Positions 55,861 to 64,000 of a stretch of DNA of 64,000 nucleotides are shown here, one piece after another (within the stretch, counting starts at the first letter, position 1; each line of letters begins with the position of its first letter). This stretch comes from an uncultured Rhizobiaceae group bacterium. GTDB taxonomy: Bacteria; Pseudomonadota; Alphaproteobacteria; Rhizobiales; Rhizobiaceae. The position numbers were made by a program, and so were the translations under genes. The stretch spans positions 1 through 64,000 of the forward strand of contig CALLUS010000004.1 in NCBI GenBank assembly GCA_938010435.1. The letters are read 5' to 3'. The notes under the pieces are model-generated. The model was not told where the DNA came from. It searched no databases and saw only the letters and a program-made list of their open reading frames with translations.

Positions 55861-56631
55861 ATGGAAAATATTTCAAAATCCAATTCAGAATCAGAAAGCC
55901 GCAAAACCCTCGTTTTAACCGGCGCAAGCCGAGGAATTGGCCATGCTGCGGTCATGCGCTTTTCCAAAGCCGGGTGGCGCGTTCTCACATTGTCACGGCA
56001 ACCTTTTGATGATGCTTGTCCATGGCCGGAAGGCGCTGCAAATCATGTGCAAGTGGACTTGGCAGATGCTGACAGTCTTGAACTTGCCGTGAATGAAATT
56101 CGCAAAAAACTGGCGCAAGAAGGAGGGAAACTTCATGCCCTCGTCAACAATGCCGGTATCTCTCCAAAGCTGGATGGTGGCCGTCGCCCCAACACACTCG
56201 ACACCCCCATGCAGGTTTGGCAGCAAGTGTTTCAAGTGAATTTCTTTGCTCCAATGTTACTAGCGCGTGGATTGATCGATGAACTTGAATCTGCCAAAGG
56301 CGCTATTGTAAATGTCACATCAATTGCGGGAGGTCGGGTTCACCCGTTTGCCGGAAGTGCTTACGCCACTTCAAAAGCGGCCCTAGCCTCATTGACGCGA
56401 GAAATGGCAGCTGATTTCGGGGGCCACGGTATCCGTGTTAATGCTATTGCTCCAGGTGAAATTGACACATCTATATTGTCACCGGGAACAGATGGTTTGG
56501 TCAAAGACATTCCACTTGGTCGTCTTGGAGAAACCTGGGAAGTTGCTGAAACCATTTTCTACCTGTGCTCAGAAGCTGCAAGTTATGTCAGTGGCGCTGA
56601 AGTACATGTGAACGGTGGGCAACACGTCTGA
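55861..56631 (+). CDS. Short-chain dehydrogenase/reductase (SDR) family protein
   Basis: 256 residues of the classical SDR type: TGASRGIG cofactor motif near residue 21, NNAG, the catalytic serine in [14 protein letters not shown] active-site motif, and [11 protein letters not shown]. There are about 15 extra residues at the N-terminus. The substrate is unknown. Its stop overlaps the mutM start (TGATG), so the two are translated together, an arrangement with no clear functional reason. Confidence 0.9.
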   Translation: MENISKSNSESESRKTLVLTGASRGIGHAAVMRFSKAGWRVLTLSRQPFDDACPWPEGAANHVQVDLADADSLELAVNEIRKKLAQEGGKLHALVNNAGISPKLDGGRRPNTLDTPMQVWQQVFQVNFFAPMLLARGLIDELESAKGAIVNVTSIAGGRVHPFAGSAYATSKAALASLTREMAADFGGHGIRVNAIAPGEIDTSILSPGTDGLVKDIPLGRLGETWEVAETIFYLCSEAASYVSGAEVHVNGGQHV

Positions 56632-57527
56632 TGCCTGAGTTACCTGAGGTAGAAACTGTTCGGCGGGGGCTAACACCTGTCATGGAAGGCGCTACAGTCC
56701 AACGTCTTGAATTGCGGCGCCCAGACTTGCGCTTCCCATTTCCTGATCAATTTGCAGAAATTGTAGAAGGGCAGAAAATTGTATCTGTAGGCCGCCGCGC
56801 CAAGTATTTGCTATTGGATTTAGCCAATGGTCAGGCGATCATCATGCATTTAGGCATGTCGGGTTCATACCGCATTGAAAAAGACGTGTTTGGAAGCACA
56901 ATTCCGGGCGTGTTTCATCATGAAAAACCCCGACTCGCAGCCCACGATCATGTGACGTTTCATCTGGTGCAAAAATCAGGTGAGACTGCGCGCGTGATCT
57001 ACAACGACCCACGCCGGTTTGGCTTTATGTTGATGCACCCCCGTGCTGAATTGGATGAACATCCAACATTTAAAAACATGGGGGCCGAACCTGTTGGAAA
57101 TGTCCTCAGCCCGGACGTACTGGCAAAAGCGATGGCCGGAAAAGGCACGCCGCTTAAATCTGCTCTTCTGGATCAACGTGTGATAGCTGGTCTTGGCAAT
57201 ATATATGTGTGCGAAGCATTGTGGAGAAGCCGCCTGTCTCCAAAACGCAAAGCCGGGTCCCTTGTAAAACAATCCGGTAAACCAACAGATCGATTAATGA
57301 CGTTGGAAAAACATATTCGCGAAGTCATCGCTGATGCAATCAGGGCGGGAGGCTCATCTTTGCGCGATCACACTCAAACAGATGGAAGCTTGGGATATTT
57401 TCAACATTCCTTTGCTGCTTATGACCGTGAAGGGGAACCTTGTCGTCATGAAGGATGCGGGAAACCCATCAAACGGATTGTTCAGTCCGGGCGCAGCACA
57501 TTTTATTGCGCGTCCTGCCAACGGTAA
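56631..57527 (+). CDS. mutM: Formamidopyrimidine-DNA glycosylase (Fpg/MutM)
   Basis: 298 residues. The N-terminal [13 protein letters not shown] supplies the catalytic Pro2 and Glu3. [10 protein letters not shown] holds the conserved lysine. [20 protein letters not shown] is the helix-two-turn-helix motif. The C-terminal zinc finger has the four cysteines ([12 protein letters not shown] and FYCASC). It removes oxidised purines such as 8-oxoguanine and nicks the abasic site. Position before echA, rpsT and dnaA is conserved in rhizobia. Confidence 0.96.
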   Translation: MPELPEVETVRRGLTPVMEGATVQRLELRRPDLRFPFPDQFAEIVEGQKIVSVGRRAKYLLLDLANGQAIIMHLGMSGSYRIEKDVFGSTIPGVFHHEKPRLAAHDHVTFHLVQKSGETARVIYNDPRRFGFMLMHPRAELDEHPTFKNMGAEPVGNVLSPDVLAKAMAGKGTPLKSALLDQRVIAGLGNIYVCEALWRSRLSPKRKAGSLVKQSGKPTDRLMTLEKHIREVIADAIRAGGSSLRDHTQTDGSLGYFQHSFAAYDREGEPCRHEGCGKPIKRIVQSGRSTFYCASCQR

Positions 57528-57659
57528 TAAAAGGCAATTAATGCTGGTTTCCAACCAGTTCTTATTCAGTCACAGTGCTTTCAAATTTCGACCACCTATT
57601 TAAAGCGGCACGGCATACAGGGCTATGGCTCAACGACACGACTTTAAGGATCACACTTG

Positions 57660-58433
57660 ATGGCTTACGAAACCATAAAAATCGAAACCCGTGGAAGAGT
57701 GGGGATAATCACCCTCAATCGGCCAAAAGCTTTGAACGCTCTCAATACTCAACTTATGGAAGAAGTTGTCAAAGCTGCACAGTCTTATGACCGCGACGAG
57801 AAGATTGGCTGTTTAGTGATAACAGGCTCGGAAAAAGCTTTTGCTGCCGGGGCTGATATTAAAGAGATGCAACCACTCTCTTATATAGATGCTTATAAAC
57901 AAGACTTTTTCGCCGGGTGGGACCCGCTTTCTGCGATCAATAAACCCATCATTGCAGCTGTTGCAGGCTATGCATTGGGCGGTGGATGCGAACTGGCTAT
58001 GATTTGCGACTTTATTATCGCAGCCGACACAGCAAAATTCGGCCAACCGGAAATCACCCTTGGCGTTATGCCGGGAATGGGCGGATCGCAGCGCCTAACA
58101 CGATTTGTGGGTAAATCGAAATCAATGGACATGTGCCTCACCGGACGCATGATGGACGCTAAGGAAGCGGAGAGATGCGGCCTCGTATCCCGCGTTGTTC
58201 CTGCAAACGACCATTTGGACATCGTGATTGAAGCGGCGGGCAAGATTGCAGAATTCTCGCAACCTTCTGTTGCTATGACCAAAGAAAGCGTCAACAAAGC
58301 CTTTGAAACCACACTTGCTGAAGGTGTTTTGTTCGAGCGACGTTCGTTTCATTCCTTGTTTGCGACCCACGACCAGAAAGAAGGTATGGAAGCATTCATT
58401 GAGAAACGGAAACCGCAATTTGAAAACCGTTGA
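57660..58433 (+). CDS. Enoyl-CoA hydratase
   Basis: 257 residues from the ATG at 57660, with AAGGA upstream (a TTG lies one codon earlier). [34 protein letters not shown] with the first catalytic Glu, and [20 protein letters not shown] with the second Glu place it with true short-chain enoyl-CoA hydratases of fatty-acid beta-oxidation. The gene lies between mutM and rpsT as in many Rhizobiales. A strong terminator follows at 58516. Confidence 0.93.
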   Translation: MAYETIKIETRGRVGIITLNRPKALNALNTQLMEEVVKAAQSYDRDEKIGCLVITGSEKAFAAGADIKEMQPLSYIDAYKQDFFAGWDPLSAINKPIIAAVAGYALGGGCELAMICDFIIAADTAKFGQPEITLGVMPGMGGSQRLTRFVGKSKSMDMCLTGRMMDAKEAERCGLVSRVVPANDHLDIVIEAAGKIAEFSQPSVAMTKESVNKAFETTLAEGVLFERRSFHSLFATHDQKEGMEAFIEKRKPQFENR

Positions 58434-58515
58434 TACATTACCGATTGTTTGTCTCACTACAGGCAATAAAAGCCTATTGACAGAAAGCTGCCCTCACCTT
58501 AAATCACCGCTCATA

Positions 58516-58544
58516 GCGGCTTTCTAACGAAAGCCGCAGTTTTT
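58516..58544 (+). terminator. Rho-independent terminator after the enoyl-CoA hydratase gene
   Basis: Perfect 9-bp arms GCGGCTTTC (58516-58524) and GAAAGCCGC (58529-58537) enclose a TAAC loop and are followed by AGTTTTTG. It separates the mutM-echA transcript from rpsT. Confidence 0.88.
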
Positions 58545-58607
58545 GTTTGCGCTCAGATCATATCTTGAAGACGCAATAAACTTTGGAACAATTGGAAAGG
58601 GCTTTTG

Positions 58608-58874
58608 ATGGCCAATACAAGTTCGGCAAAAAAAGCCACACGCAAAATGGCTCGCAAAACTGCAGTCAATAAATCACGTCGTACAAACATGCGCTCTAAC
58701 TTGCGCACTTTAGAAGAAGCTATTGAAGCTGGCGACAAGACTGCAGCTGAAGCAGTTTTTAAAGCAGTTCAACCCGTTGTTATGAAGTCTGCCAGCAAAG
58801 GCATTATTCATAAGAACACTGCTTCCAGAAAAATTTCCCGTCTTTCTGCTCGCGTGAAAGCACTCAGCGCTTAA
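58608..58874 (+). CDS. rpsT: 30S ribosomal protein S20
   Basis: 88 residues from the ATG at 58608 (AAAGG upstream; a TTG precedes it). The sequence [39 protein letters not shown] and [20 protein letters not shown] is typical of bS20. It binds 16S rRNA in the small subunit. It is flanked by its own terminators, so it has its own promoter in the 60-bp gap upstream. Confidence 0.97.
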   Translation: MANTSSAKKATRKMARKTAVNKSRRTNMRSNLRTLEEAIEAGDKTAAEAVFKAVQPVVMKSASKGIIHKNTASRKISRLSARVKALSA

Positions 58875-58932
58875 TCCAGCTGCAGTTTTCTTACATTGAA
58901 CGCTCTCAAAAGCGCTCACACATCAAGTTTTG

Positions 58933-58961
58933 AAACCCGTCTTACTTGAGGCGGGTTTTTC
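58933..58961 (+). terminator. Rho-independent terminator after rpsT
   Basis: AAACCCG (58933-58939) and CGGGTTT (58952-58958) form a stem with a 12-nt loop followed by TTTTTC. It lies about 60 bp after the rpsT stop. Confidence 0.75.
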
Positions 58962-59169
58962 GTTGTCACAATTAAAGTGTGCACATCTCACTTGGCGCAG
59001 GTCGAAGTGAAAAACCAGGCTAAAATTGTATTTTTGACCTATTTTTAGCGCAAAAAACCTGAAAACCGACTGCAATTTTGTGACAGAGAAAACTTAATAA
59101 ATACAACATCTTAATCTAAGGTATGGGACAACCTTCCACAAAACACCCGGACAATATCGCTGAAATCAC

Positions 59170-59344
59170 GAGTCAAGTAGTGTCGGCCCGATAATATTTA
59201 TTCAAGCCGGAAACCAGAGCTTTTTCAGGGCAAAAAAACTGTGATTCGTATTGATTCGTAAGCATTTTTTTTCGGAAATTTTTTTTCCAATTTTCGATCA
59301 TTTTTCACTGAATCCGAACGATCGACGAGATTCATTGTCGAGTC
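59170..59344. promoter_or_regulatory. Cluster of GANTC (CcrM methylation-type) sites with AT-rich tracts upstream of dnaA locus
   Basis: GANTC occurs at 59170, 59243, 59253, 59310, 59329 and 59340, six times in 175 bp and five times in 102 bp, where about 0.4 would be expected by chance in 102 bp. The segment also holds a tandem TGATTCGTA repeat (59242-59250, 59252-59260) and long T-runs (59264-59308). GANTC is the target of CcrM in Alphaproteobacteria, where such clusters mark origins and cell-cycle promoters. No consensus DnaA box was seen. The 59000-59600 stretch otherwise contains no supported gene. Confidence 0.5.
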
Positions 59345-59600
59345 GTCTTGTCGCTCTCAAACCCCATGTGTATGTTGCTTTCAGAGCCGGTAAGACGGTA
59401 TCTAAATGTGCTCAAACAGATGGTTTGAGGTGTTCATAAAGAACTCGGGTTTTGAGGTTCAGGACACTGCCAATTGCACATTTTCAGTCTTATCACAGGT
59501 TCTGCTGGGTGTTTGCTATTTGGCAATGCTTAGGGGGATTACGGAATATTTGTTGTTTGATCTGCGCAATACTCTTGCGTGGAAACGCTGGAGGCATGCT

Positions 59601-60029
59601 TTGAATTACGGTGGCGAAATATCAGTTTCGGAATGCTGGGAAACTCTTTCGAATTCATCAAAGGCAGTTCTGATTGATGTACGCACTAATGCAGAATGGG
59701 CTTATGTGGGTATGCCGGAATTGACCGCGACTATGACACCGTTAGTTGGTCAACAATGGCAATTGTTTCCCACCATGGAAGCTGACCCTGATTTCACCGG
59801 CAAGCTGATAACGACACTGAAACAGATGCAACTGGGCGATGACACTAAACTTTTCTTCCTGTGTCGCTCCGGCGTTCGCAGTTTGGCTGCTGCACGAGCA
59901 ATGTGGGGTCTTGGCTATAAAGAAAGTTTCAACATAACAGGCGGCTTTGAAGGCGACCCGGACGACAACGGCCATCGTGGTCAAAAAAATGGCTGGAAAG
60001 CTGATGGGCTGCCTTGGCGGCAGAATTAA
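59601..60029 (+). CDS. Rhodanese-domain protein
   Basis: 143 residues from a TTG at 59601, chosen because GGAGG lies 6 nt upstream and the length matches the family; an ATG at 59526 and earlier starts would add a poorly conserved N-terminus. The domain shows AVLIDVRTNAEWAYVG, the active-site loop CRSGVRSLAAARAM with the persulfide cysteine, and FNITGGFEGDPDDNGHRG. The ending NGWKADGLPW is typical of a small cytoplasmic rhodanese family in Alphaproteobacteria. It lies between rpsT and dnaA on the same strand; a cellular role is not known. Confidence 0.83.
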   Translation: MNYGGEISVSECWETLSNSSKAVLIDVRTNAEWAYVGMPELTATMTPLVGQQWQLFPTMEADPDFTGKLITTLKQMQLGDDTKLFFLCRSGVRSLAAARAMWGLGYKESFNITGGFEGDPDDNGHRGQKNGWKADGLPWRQN

Positions 60030-60326
60030 GAATTCGAATCCTTAGAGGTTCATATAAATTGTGGCTCATTGAGCGACTAAAGAGAAAATAAGGCTTCAAA
60101 GAAAGCCGACAACAGGAGTGTAAATCGTGATTAAAGGCGACATCATTGCCCAAGCAACCAATAAATGTCTTCGGACACTCTTGACCTGTTCAACAGTGGA
60201 TTTGCACGAATAACAACACCGCCAAGACACTGCGGCATGTGACCTGCTTTTCGTAGGATTGTCGCGCTCACCTGAATAGCAGCTCAATGGAGCTTGCTGA
60301 ACTCACGAAAACGACGGCGGATAATT

Positions 60327-62030
60327 ATGAACACCAGTGGTGCAAACACTCAACGAGCGACGACCCAAGCAAGGAAAGATAGTGACGCAAAACCACAATC
60401 TTCCAACAGTAAAACCTCTACTCAATTAAAAACACCGGTCAAAAATGCAACCAGCAGTCGTGCAACAGGGTTGATCAATAAAAATCGGCAAGTTGGCCCA
60501 ACTGTCTCAGCAAAAGATGCTCAGAAATGGGATCGCGTTCAAGCACAATTAAAAGCACGATTGGGCAACGAAGCTTTTGCCAGTTGGTTTGGCAGATGCC
60601 GTTTGGAAATGGTTTCAAAGAGCCAGCTTACCCTTTCAGTTCCCACCACATTTTTGAAAAGCTGGATTCGCACCCATTATAAAGCTGTATTGCTTGAGCT
60701 CTGGCAGGATCAAATTGAAGATTTGCTGCGAATTGATGTGGTCATCAGAAGTGCTGTTCGCTCGGCCAATGCTGAAAATGGCGAAGCGCAACCCGCCCGC
60801 ACTACCGGACAAGTTGACACCAACACGGCATCACCAGTTGGACGCCTCACATCCGTCGGCAACAGTTTCGATAATGCACTTGTTTCACCCATCGGTAAGA
60901 TGGGAACCAGCAATCGTTTTGCAGCAAATTCTTCATCAAACACTATGCGCAATAAATCTGACATTCCTGTCGGCTTTACCGGCTCGCCACTGGACCCATC
61001 CTTCACATTCTCGACATTTGTAGAAGGCAAATCGAACCGCATGGCGTGTGCTGCTGCACGGTCTGTCGCAGAAGCGGATGGGGCAGCAGCACGCTTCAAC
61101 CCACTATTCATTCATGCCAATGTGGGGCTTGGCAAAACACACTTGTTGCAAGCCATCGCTTGGGCAGCCAACGCACGCAACAGCGGTATGAAAATCCTAT
61201 ACCTCACGGCGGAGTATTTCATGTGGCGGTTCGCGTCCGCTATTCGCGATCAATCAGCACTTTCGTTTAAAGAATCCCTGCGCGATATTGATCTTCTACT
61301 GATCGATGACATGCAGTTTTTGCAGGGCAAATCTATTCAGCAAGAGTTCTGTCATCTGTTGAACGCCTTAATCGATAGCGCGAAACAAGTTGTGGTTGCA
61401 GCTGACCGTCCACCTTCCGAATTGGAATCTTTGGATGACCGCGTGCGCTCACGTCTCAAAGGCGGCGTTGCTTTAGAAGTCAAAGCTCCTGATCTGGAAA
61501 TGAGACACACGATGCTAGACCTTCGCTATCGCGATGCGCAAAAAGATGATCCAAATCTCGATATTTCCACTGATATTCTTGAGTTCGTGGCTGGAAAGGT
61601 TGCATCGTCAGGACGTGATTTGGAAGGTGCCTTCAACCAACTTCTTATCCAACACCGGTTCTCTGAAGGTCCCGTCGAGATTGAAGCCATTGATCGTATG
61701 CTTGGCCACTTGGTTCAGTCTGGCGAGCAACGCCGCGTCCGCATTGAAGACATTCAAAAAGTGGTTGCACGACACTACAATGTTTCCCGCAATGATCTGC
61801 TGTCGAACCGACGCACGCGCGTAATCGTGCGCCCTCGCCAGATCGCCATGTATCTCTCAAAAATCTTGACACCACGATCCTTACCGGAAATTGGCAGACG
61901 ATTTGGCGGACGCGATCATACCACTGTATTGCATGCAGTTCGTAAAATTGAGTCCATGTTGAGCGAGGATGAAAAACTCGCTCAGGAATTGGAACTGTTG
62001 AAGCGTTTGATCCACGAAATGGGCCAATAA
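60327..62030 (+). CDS. dnaA: Chromosomal replication initiator DnaA
   Basis: 567 residues from the ATG at 60327 with GGCGGA upstream; an in-frame TTG at 60294 is not supported by a ribosome-binding site. Domain I is near 70-150 ([20 protein letters not shown]), preceded by an extra polar N-terminal tail of about 70 residues. A long linker follows. The AAA+ domain has Walker [13 protein letters not shown] and Walker [12 protein letters not shown], and domain IV has the DNA-binding signature [16 protein letters not shown]. The rpsT-dnaA-dnaN-recF order fits the rhizobial arrangement. Confidence 0.96.
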   Translation: MNTSGANTQRATTQARKDSDAKPQSSNSKTSTQLKTPVKNATSSRATGLINKNRQVGPTVSAKDAQKWDRVQAQLKARLGNEAFASWFGRCRLEMVSKSQLTLSVPTTFLKSWIRTHYKAVLLELWQDQIEDLLRIDVVIRSAVRSANAENGEAQPARTTGQVDTNTASPVGRLTSVGNSFDNALVSPIGKMGTSNRFAANSSSNTMRNKSDIPVGFTGSPLDPSFTFSTFVEGKSNRMACAAARSVAEADGAAARFNPLFIHANVGLGKTHLLQAIAWAANARNSGMKILYLTAEYFMWRFASAIRDQSALSFKESLRDIDLLLIDDMQFLQGKSIQQEFCHLLNALIDSAKQVVVAADRPPSELESLDDRVRSRLKGGVALEVKAPDLEMRHTMLDLRYRDAQKDDPNLDISTDILEFVAGKVASSGRDLEGAFNQLLIQHRFSEGPVEIEAIDRMLGHLVQSGEQRRVRIEDIQKVVARHYNVSRNDLLSNRRTRVIVRPRQIAMYLSKILTPRSLPEIGRRFGGRDHTTVLHAVRKIESMLSEDEKLAQELELLKRLIHEMGQ

Positions 62031-62206
62031 ACTAAGACATTAATAACTTTGGATCACCCGACTCCTGCACTTGAAAGCCGCGGCGGGTTGTTCCATTTTA
62101 ACTGTCAATCATTTGTCTTTCTGCGATTCCTTATGAAAGACGATATCACCAATATCACCACCTCTCTTTTTCCTACGGTGGGCTTGCCAAGTCGGATTGC
62201 ACAACT

Positions 62207-63322
62207 ATGCGGGTTACTCTTGAGCGTTCAAACCTTTTGAAATCACTCAACCACGTTCAGCGTGTTGTTGAGCGTCGTAACACTATTCCAATCTTGTCCA
62301 ATGTTTTGATCAAAGCTGACAATGGAACTTTGACGTTGAAGGCGACCGACCTTGATCTTGAAGTGACGGAAACCACTCCGGCAGCCGTTGAACAATCTGG
62401 TGCCACCACCGTTCCGGCTCACATGCTGTACGATATCGTTCGTAAACTGCCAGACGGTTCTGAAGTGATGCTGAGCATATCTGAAGACAATGGCTTAAGC
62501 CTCATGGCAGGTCGTTCGCAGTTCCGATTGCAAATGTTGCCAGAGTCTGATTTTCCGGATCTTACAGCTGCTGAATTCAGTCATACATTTCGCATGGGAT
62601 GTTCAGATTTTAAAACTCTGATTGATCGCACACAATTTGCGATCTCCACAGAAGAAACGCGTTACTACCTCAACGGTATTTATTTCCACTGTGTGGAAGA
62701 TGAAGGAACGATGATGTTGCGTGCCGTCGCAACGGATGGACACCGATTAGCGCAAGCACAAACAGCATCTCCAGATGGTTGCGAAGGTATGCCTGGTATT
62801 ATTGTGCCACGCAAAGCCGTTGGCGAAGTGCAAAAACTGCTCGATGATCCGGATGCGTCTGTCACAGTTGAGCTTTCAGACACCAAAATACGTTTCACGG
62901 TGGGCAACGTCATTTTGACATCTAAACTGATTGACGGAACGTTTCCTGATTACAATCGCGTTATTCCAGCCGGCAACGACAAAGAGCTTGTTCTTGATCG
63001 TGCCACGTTTGCCTCCGCAGTTGATCGCGTTTCAACCATCGCTTCAGACCGTGGTCGCGCGGTGAAACTATCTCTGTCAGATGGTCAATTGGTGCTCAGC
63101 GTCAACAACCCTGATTCTGGTTCTGCTGAAGAAGAGATTGCCGTGGGCTATACCGCCGAACCTCTCGATATCGGGTTTAACTCCAAATACCTGCTCGACA
63201 TTACAAACCAACTGACGGCTGATGAAGCCACTTTCATGCTGGCTGACCCTGGCGCACCAACGCTTATTCGTGAAAAATCGCAGGCTGGCGCTTTGTATGT
63301 TCTCATGCCAATGCGCGTGTAA
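62207..63322 (+). CDS. dnaN: DNA polymerase III beta subunit (sliding clamp)
   Basis: 371 residues, close to the standard length. The start MRVTLERSNLLKSLNHVQRV, VVERRNTIPILSN, the middle FAISTEETRYYLNGIYFH and ATDGHRLAQAQ, and the end ALYVLMPMRV are all canonical. The ring-shaped clamp tethers the replicase to DNA. A 176-bp gap separates it from dnaA and may hold a promoter; recF follows after 15 bp. Confidence 0.97.
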   Translation: MRVTLERSNLLKSLNHVQRVVERRNTIPILSNVLIKADNGTLTLKATDLDLEVTETTPAAVEQSGATTVPAHMLYDIVRKLPDGSEVMLSISEDNGLSLMAGRSQFRLQMLPESDFPDLTAAEFSHTFRMGCSDFKTLIDRTQFAISTEETRYYLNGIYFHCVEDEGTMMLRAVATDGHRLAQAQTASPDGCEGMPGIIVPRKAVGEVQKLLDDPDASVTVELSDTKIRFTVGNVILTSKLIDGTFPDYNRVIPAGNDKELVLDRATFASAVDRVSTIASDRGRAVKLSLSDGQLVLSVNNPDSGSAEEEIAVGYTAEPLDIGFNSKYLLDITNQLTADEATFMLADPGAPTLIREKSQAGALYVLMPMRV

Positions 63323-63337
63323 CGCTGCTCTTGCAAC

Positions 63338-64000
63338 GTGATAGACACCCGATCGGCAACCCGTATCTGGCTTGAACAACTCAAGCTGACACATTTTCGA
63401 AACTACAGCAGTTTAAGTCTAGATCTCGACCAGCGGCACGTAGTGCTGACTGGTGAGAATGGTGCTGGAAAAACCAACCTACTCGAAGCCGTTTCATTTT
63501 TATCTCCCGGTCGGGGTTTGCGGCGAACATCTTATGACCGTGTAGCACAAGCGCTCAGTGCAGATGACCCTCAAACTGGTACTTGGACCGTTTTTGCTTC
63601 ACTGCATGGTGCTGAGGGACCAGTGAATATCGGCACAGGCATTGCAGCCAACGCAACCGGCGTGGATACTCAACGGAAAGTTCACATAAATGGTGCTGCA
63701 GCCAAATCCGCTGAAAGCCTTCTAGAACATTCACGCATCATTTGGCTCACGCCAAGTATGGATGGTCTGTTCACGGGGCCAGCCTCAGACCGACGTCGTT
63801 TTCTGGACCGTATGGTCTTGGCGATAGACCCGACCCATGGACGACGCGTTTCCAACTTTGAACGCGCTATGCGCAGCCGCAACAAGCTCTTGGAAACTGA
63901 TGGTCCAAACAACAGCTGGATGGACGGAATTGAAGCGCAACTCGCTGAAACGGGTGTTGCTATCGCTTTTGCCCGACGCGAATTGGTTGCATTTCTTCAA
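63338..64000 (+). CDS. recF: DNA replication/repair protein RecF, N-terminal part (cut by window end)
   Basis: A GTG at 63338 opens a frame that continues to the window edge (221 codons). The Walker A motif LTGENGAGKTNLLEAVSFLS, IWLTPSMDGLFTGP and SDRRRFLDRMVLAID are diagnostic of RecF, an SMC-like ATPase that loads RecA at gaps with RecO and RecR. No strong ribosome-binding site precedes the GTG, so translation may be coupled to dnaN, whose stop is 15 bp upstream. Confidence 0.92.
   Translation, partial: MIDTRSATRIWLEQLKLTHFRNYSSLSLDLDQRHVVLTGENGAGKTNLLEAVSFLSPGRGLRRTSYDRVAQALSADDPQTGTWTVFASLHGAEGPVNIGTGIAANATGVDTQRKVHINGAAAKSAESLLEHSRIIWLTPSMDGLFTGPASDRRRFLDRMVLAIDPTHGRRVSNFERAMRSRNKLLETDGPNNSWMDGIEAQLAETGVAIAFARRELVAFLQ

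Noticed and set aside
59406-59600. N-terminal extension of the rhodanese from an upstream ATG
   Set aside because: The extension does not resemble the family, while GGAGG sits 6 nt before the TTG at 59601.
58962-59600. Claim of a replication origin with DnaA boxes
   Set aside because: No match close to TTATCCACA was seen by eye. Only the GANTC cluster and AT-rich tracts support an origin, so it is kept as a hypothesis.

Overview
The window is 64 kb of an alphaproteobacterial chromosome, most likely Rhizobiales (Hyphomicrobiales). The best evidence is the right end: mutM - enoyl-CoA hydratase - rpsT - (rhodanese) - dnaA - dnaN - recF, the usual rhizobial order around dnaA. An aglREFGAK alpha-glucoside locus, a PutA without its own DNA-binding domain paired with an Lrp-type PutR, an ActR/ActS redox pair and an MmcB homologue fit the same group. 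Base composition is roughly balanced. A DMSP-demethylase-like gene hints at a marine lifestyle, which is an inference.

Layout. 0-4.2 kb: the cut end of an IS3-family element, a translationally coupled trio (FAD amine/amino-acid oxidase, PLP aminotransferase, uronate-dehydrogenase-like SDR) and an OhrR-like MarR regulator. 4.2-15.3 kb: a regulatory and redox region with a membrane-anchored winged-helix/TolB/TPR regulator, a PpsR-AerR (PpaA) pair with no photosynthesis genes nearby, a periplasmic rhodanese, an AraC regulator, a 2Fe-2S flavin reductase, a cytochrome b561 fused to an ethylbenzene-dehydrogenase-type haem domain, and a small membrane protein. 15.3-24.1 kb: alpha-glucoside uptake and hydrolysis with its LacI regulator and two operator-like palindromes, then a fumarylacetoacetate-hydrolase-family enzyme. 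24.2-29.3 kb: a three-gene run of class III nucleotide cyclase-TolB-TPR protein, a PAP2/vanadium-haloperoxidase-like enzyme with ten GGF tripeptides at its N-terminus, and a subtilisin-like protease. This is the most unusual locus in the window.

29.3-43.4 kb is catabolic: putR/putA (proline), a DmdA-like GcvT-family enzyme with a crotonase and a divergent LysR regulator, a five-gene peptide-type ABC transporter, and homogentisate dioxygenase. 43.8-48 kb: tRNA-Arg(ACG), a lipoprotein L,D-transpeptidase with a very basic coiled coil, mmcB, and actR/actS. 48-55.8 kb: hrpB helicase, a YnjBCD-type ABC transporter and glycerol kinase. 55.9-64 kb: an SDR, mutM, enoyl-CoA hydratase, rpsT, a rhodanese, dnaA, dnaN and the start of recF.

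The region is rich in redox and stress control: OhrR-like, PpsR/AerR and ActS/ActR are all present. Two large sensors share the same TolB-like plus TPR rear half, with a DNA-binding domain in front of one and a cyclase in front of the other. No CRISPR array, prophage or complete transposon was seen. A dense cluster of GANTC (CcrM-type) sites lies between rpsT and dnaA.
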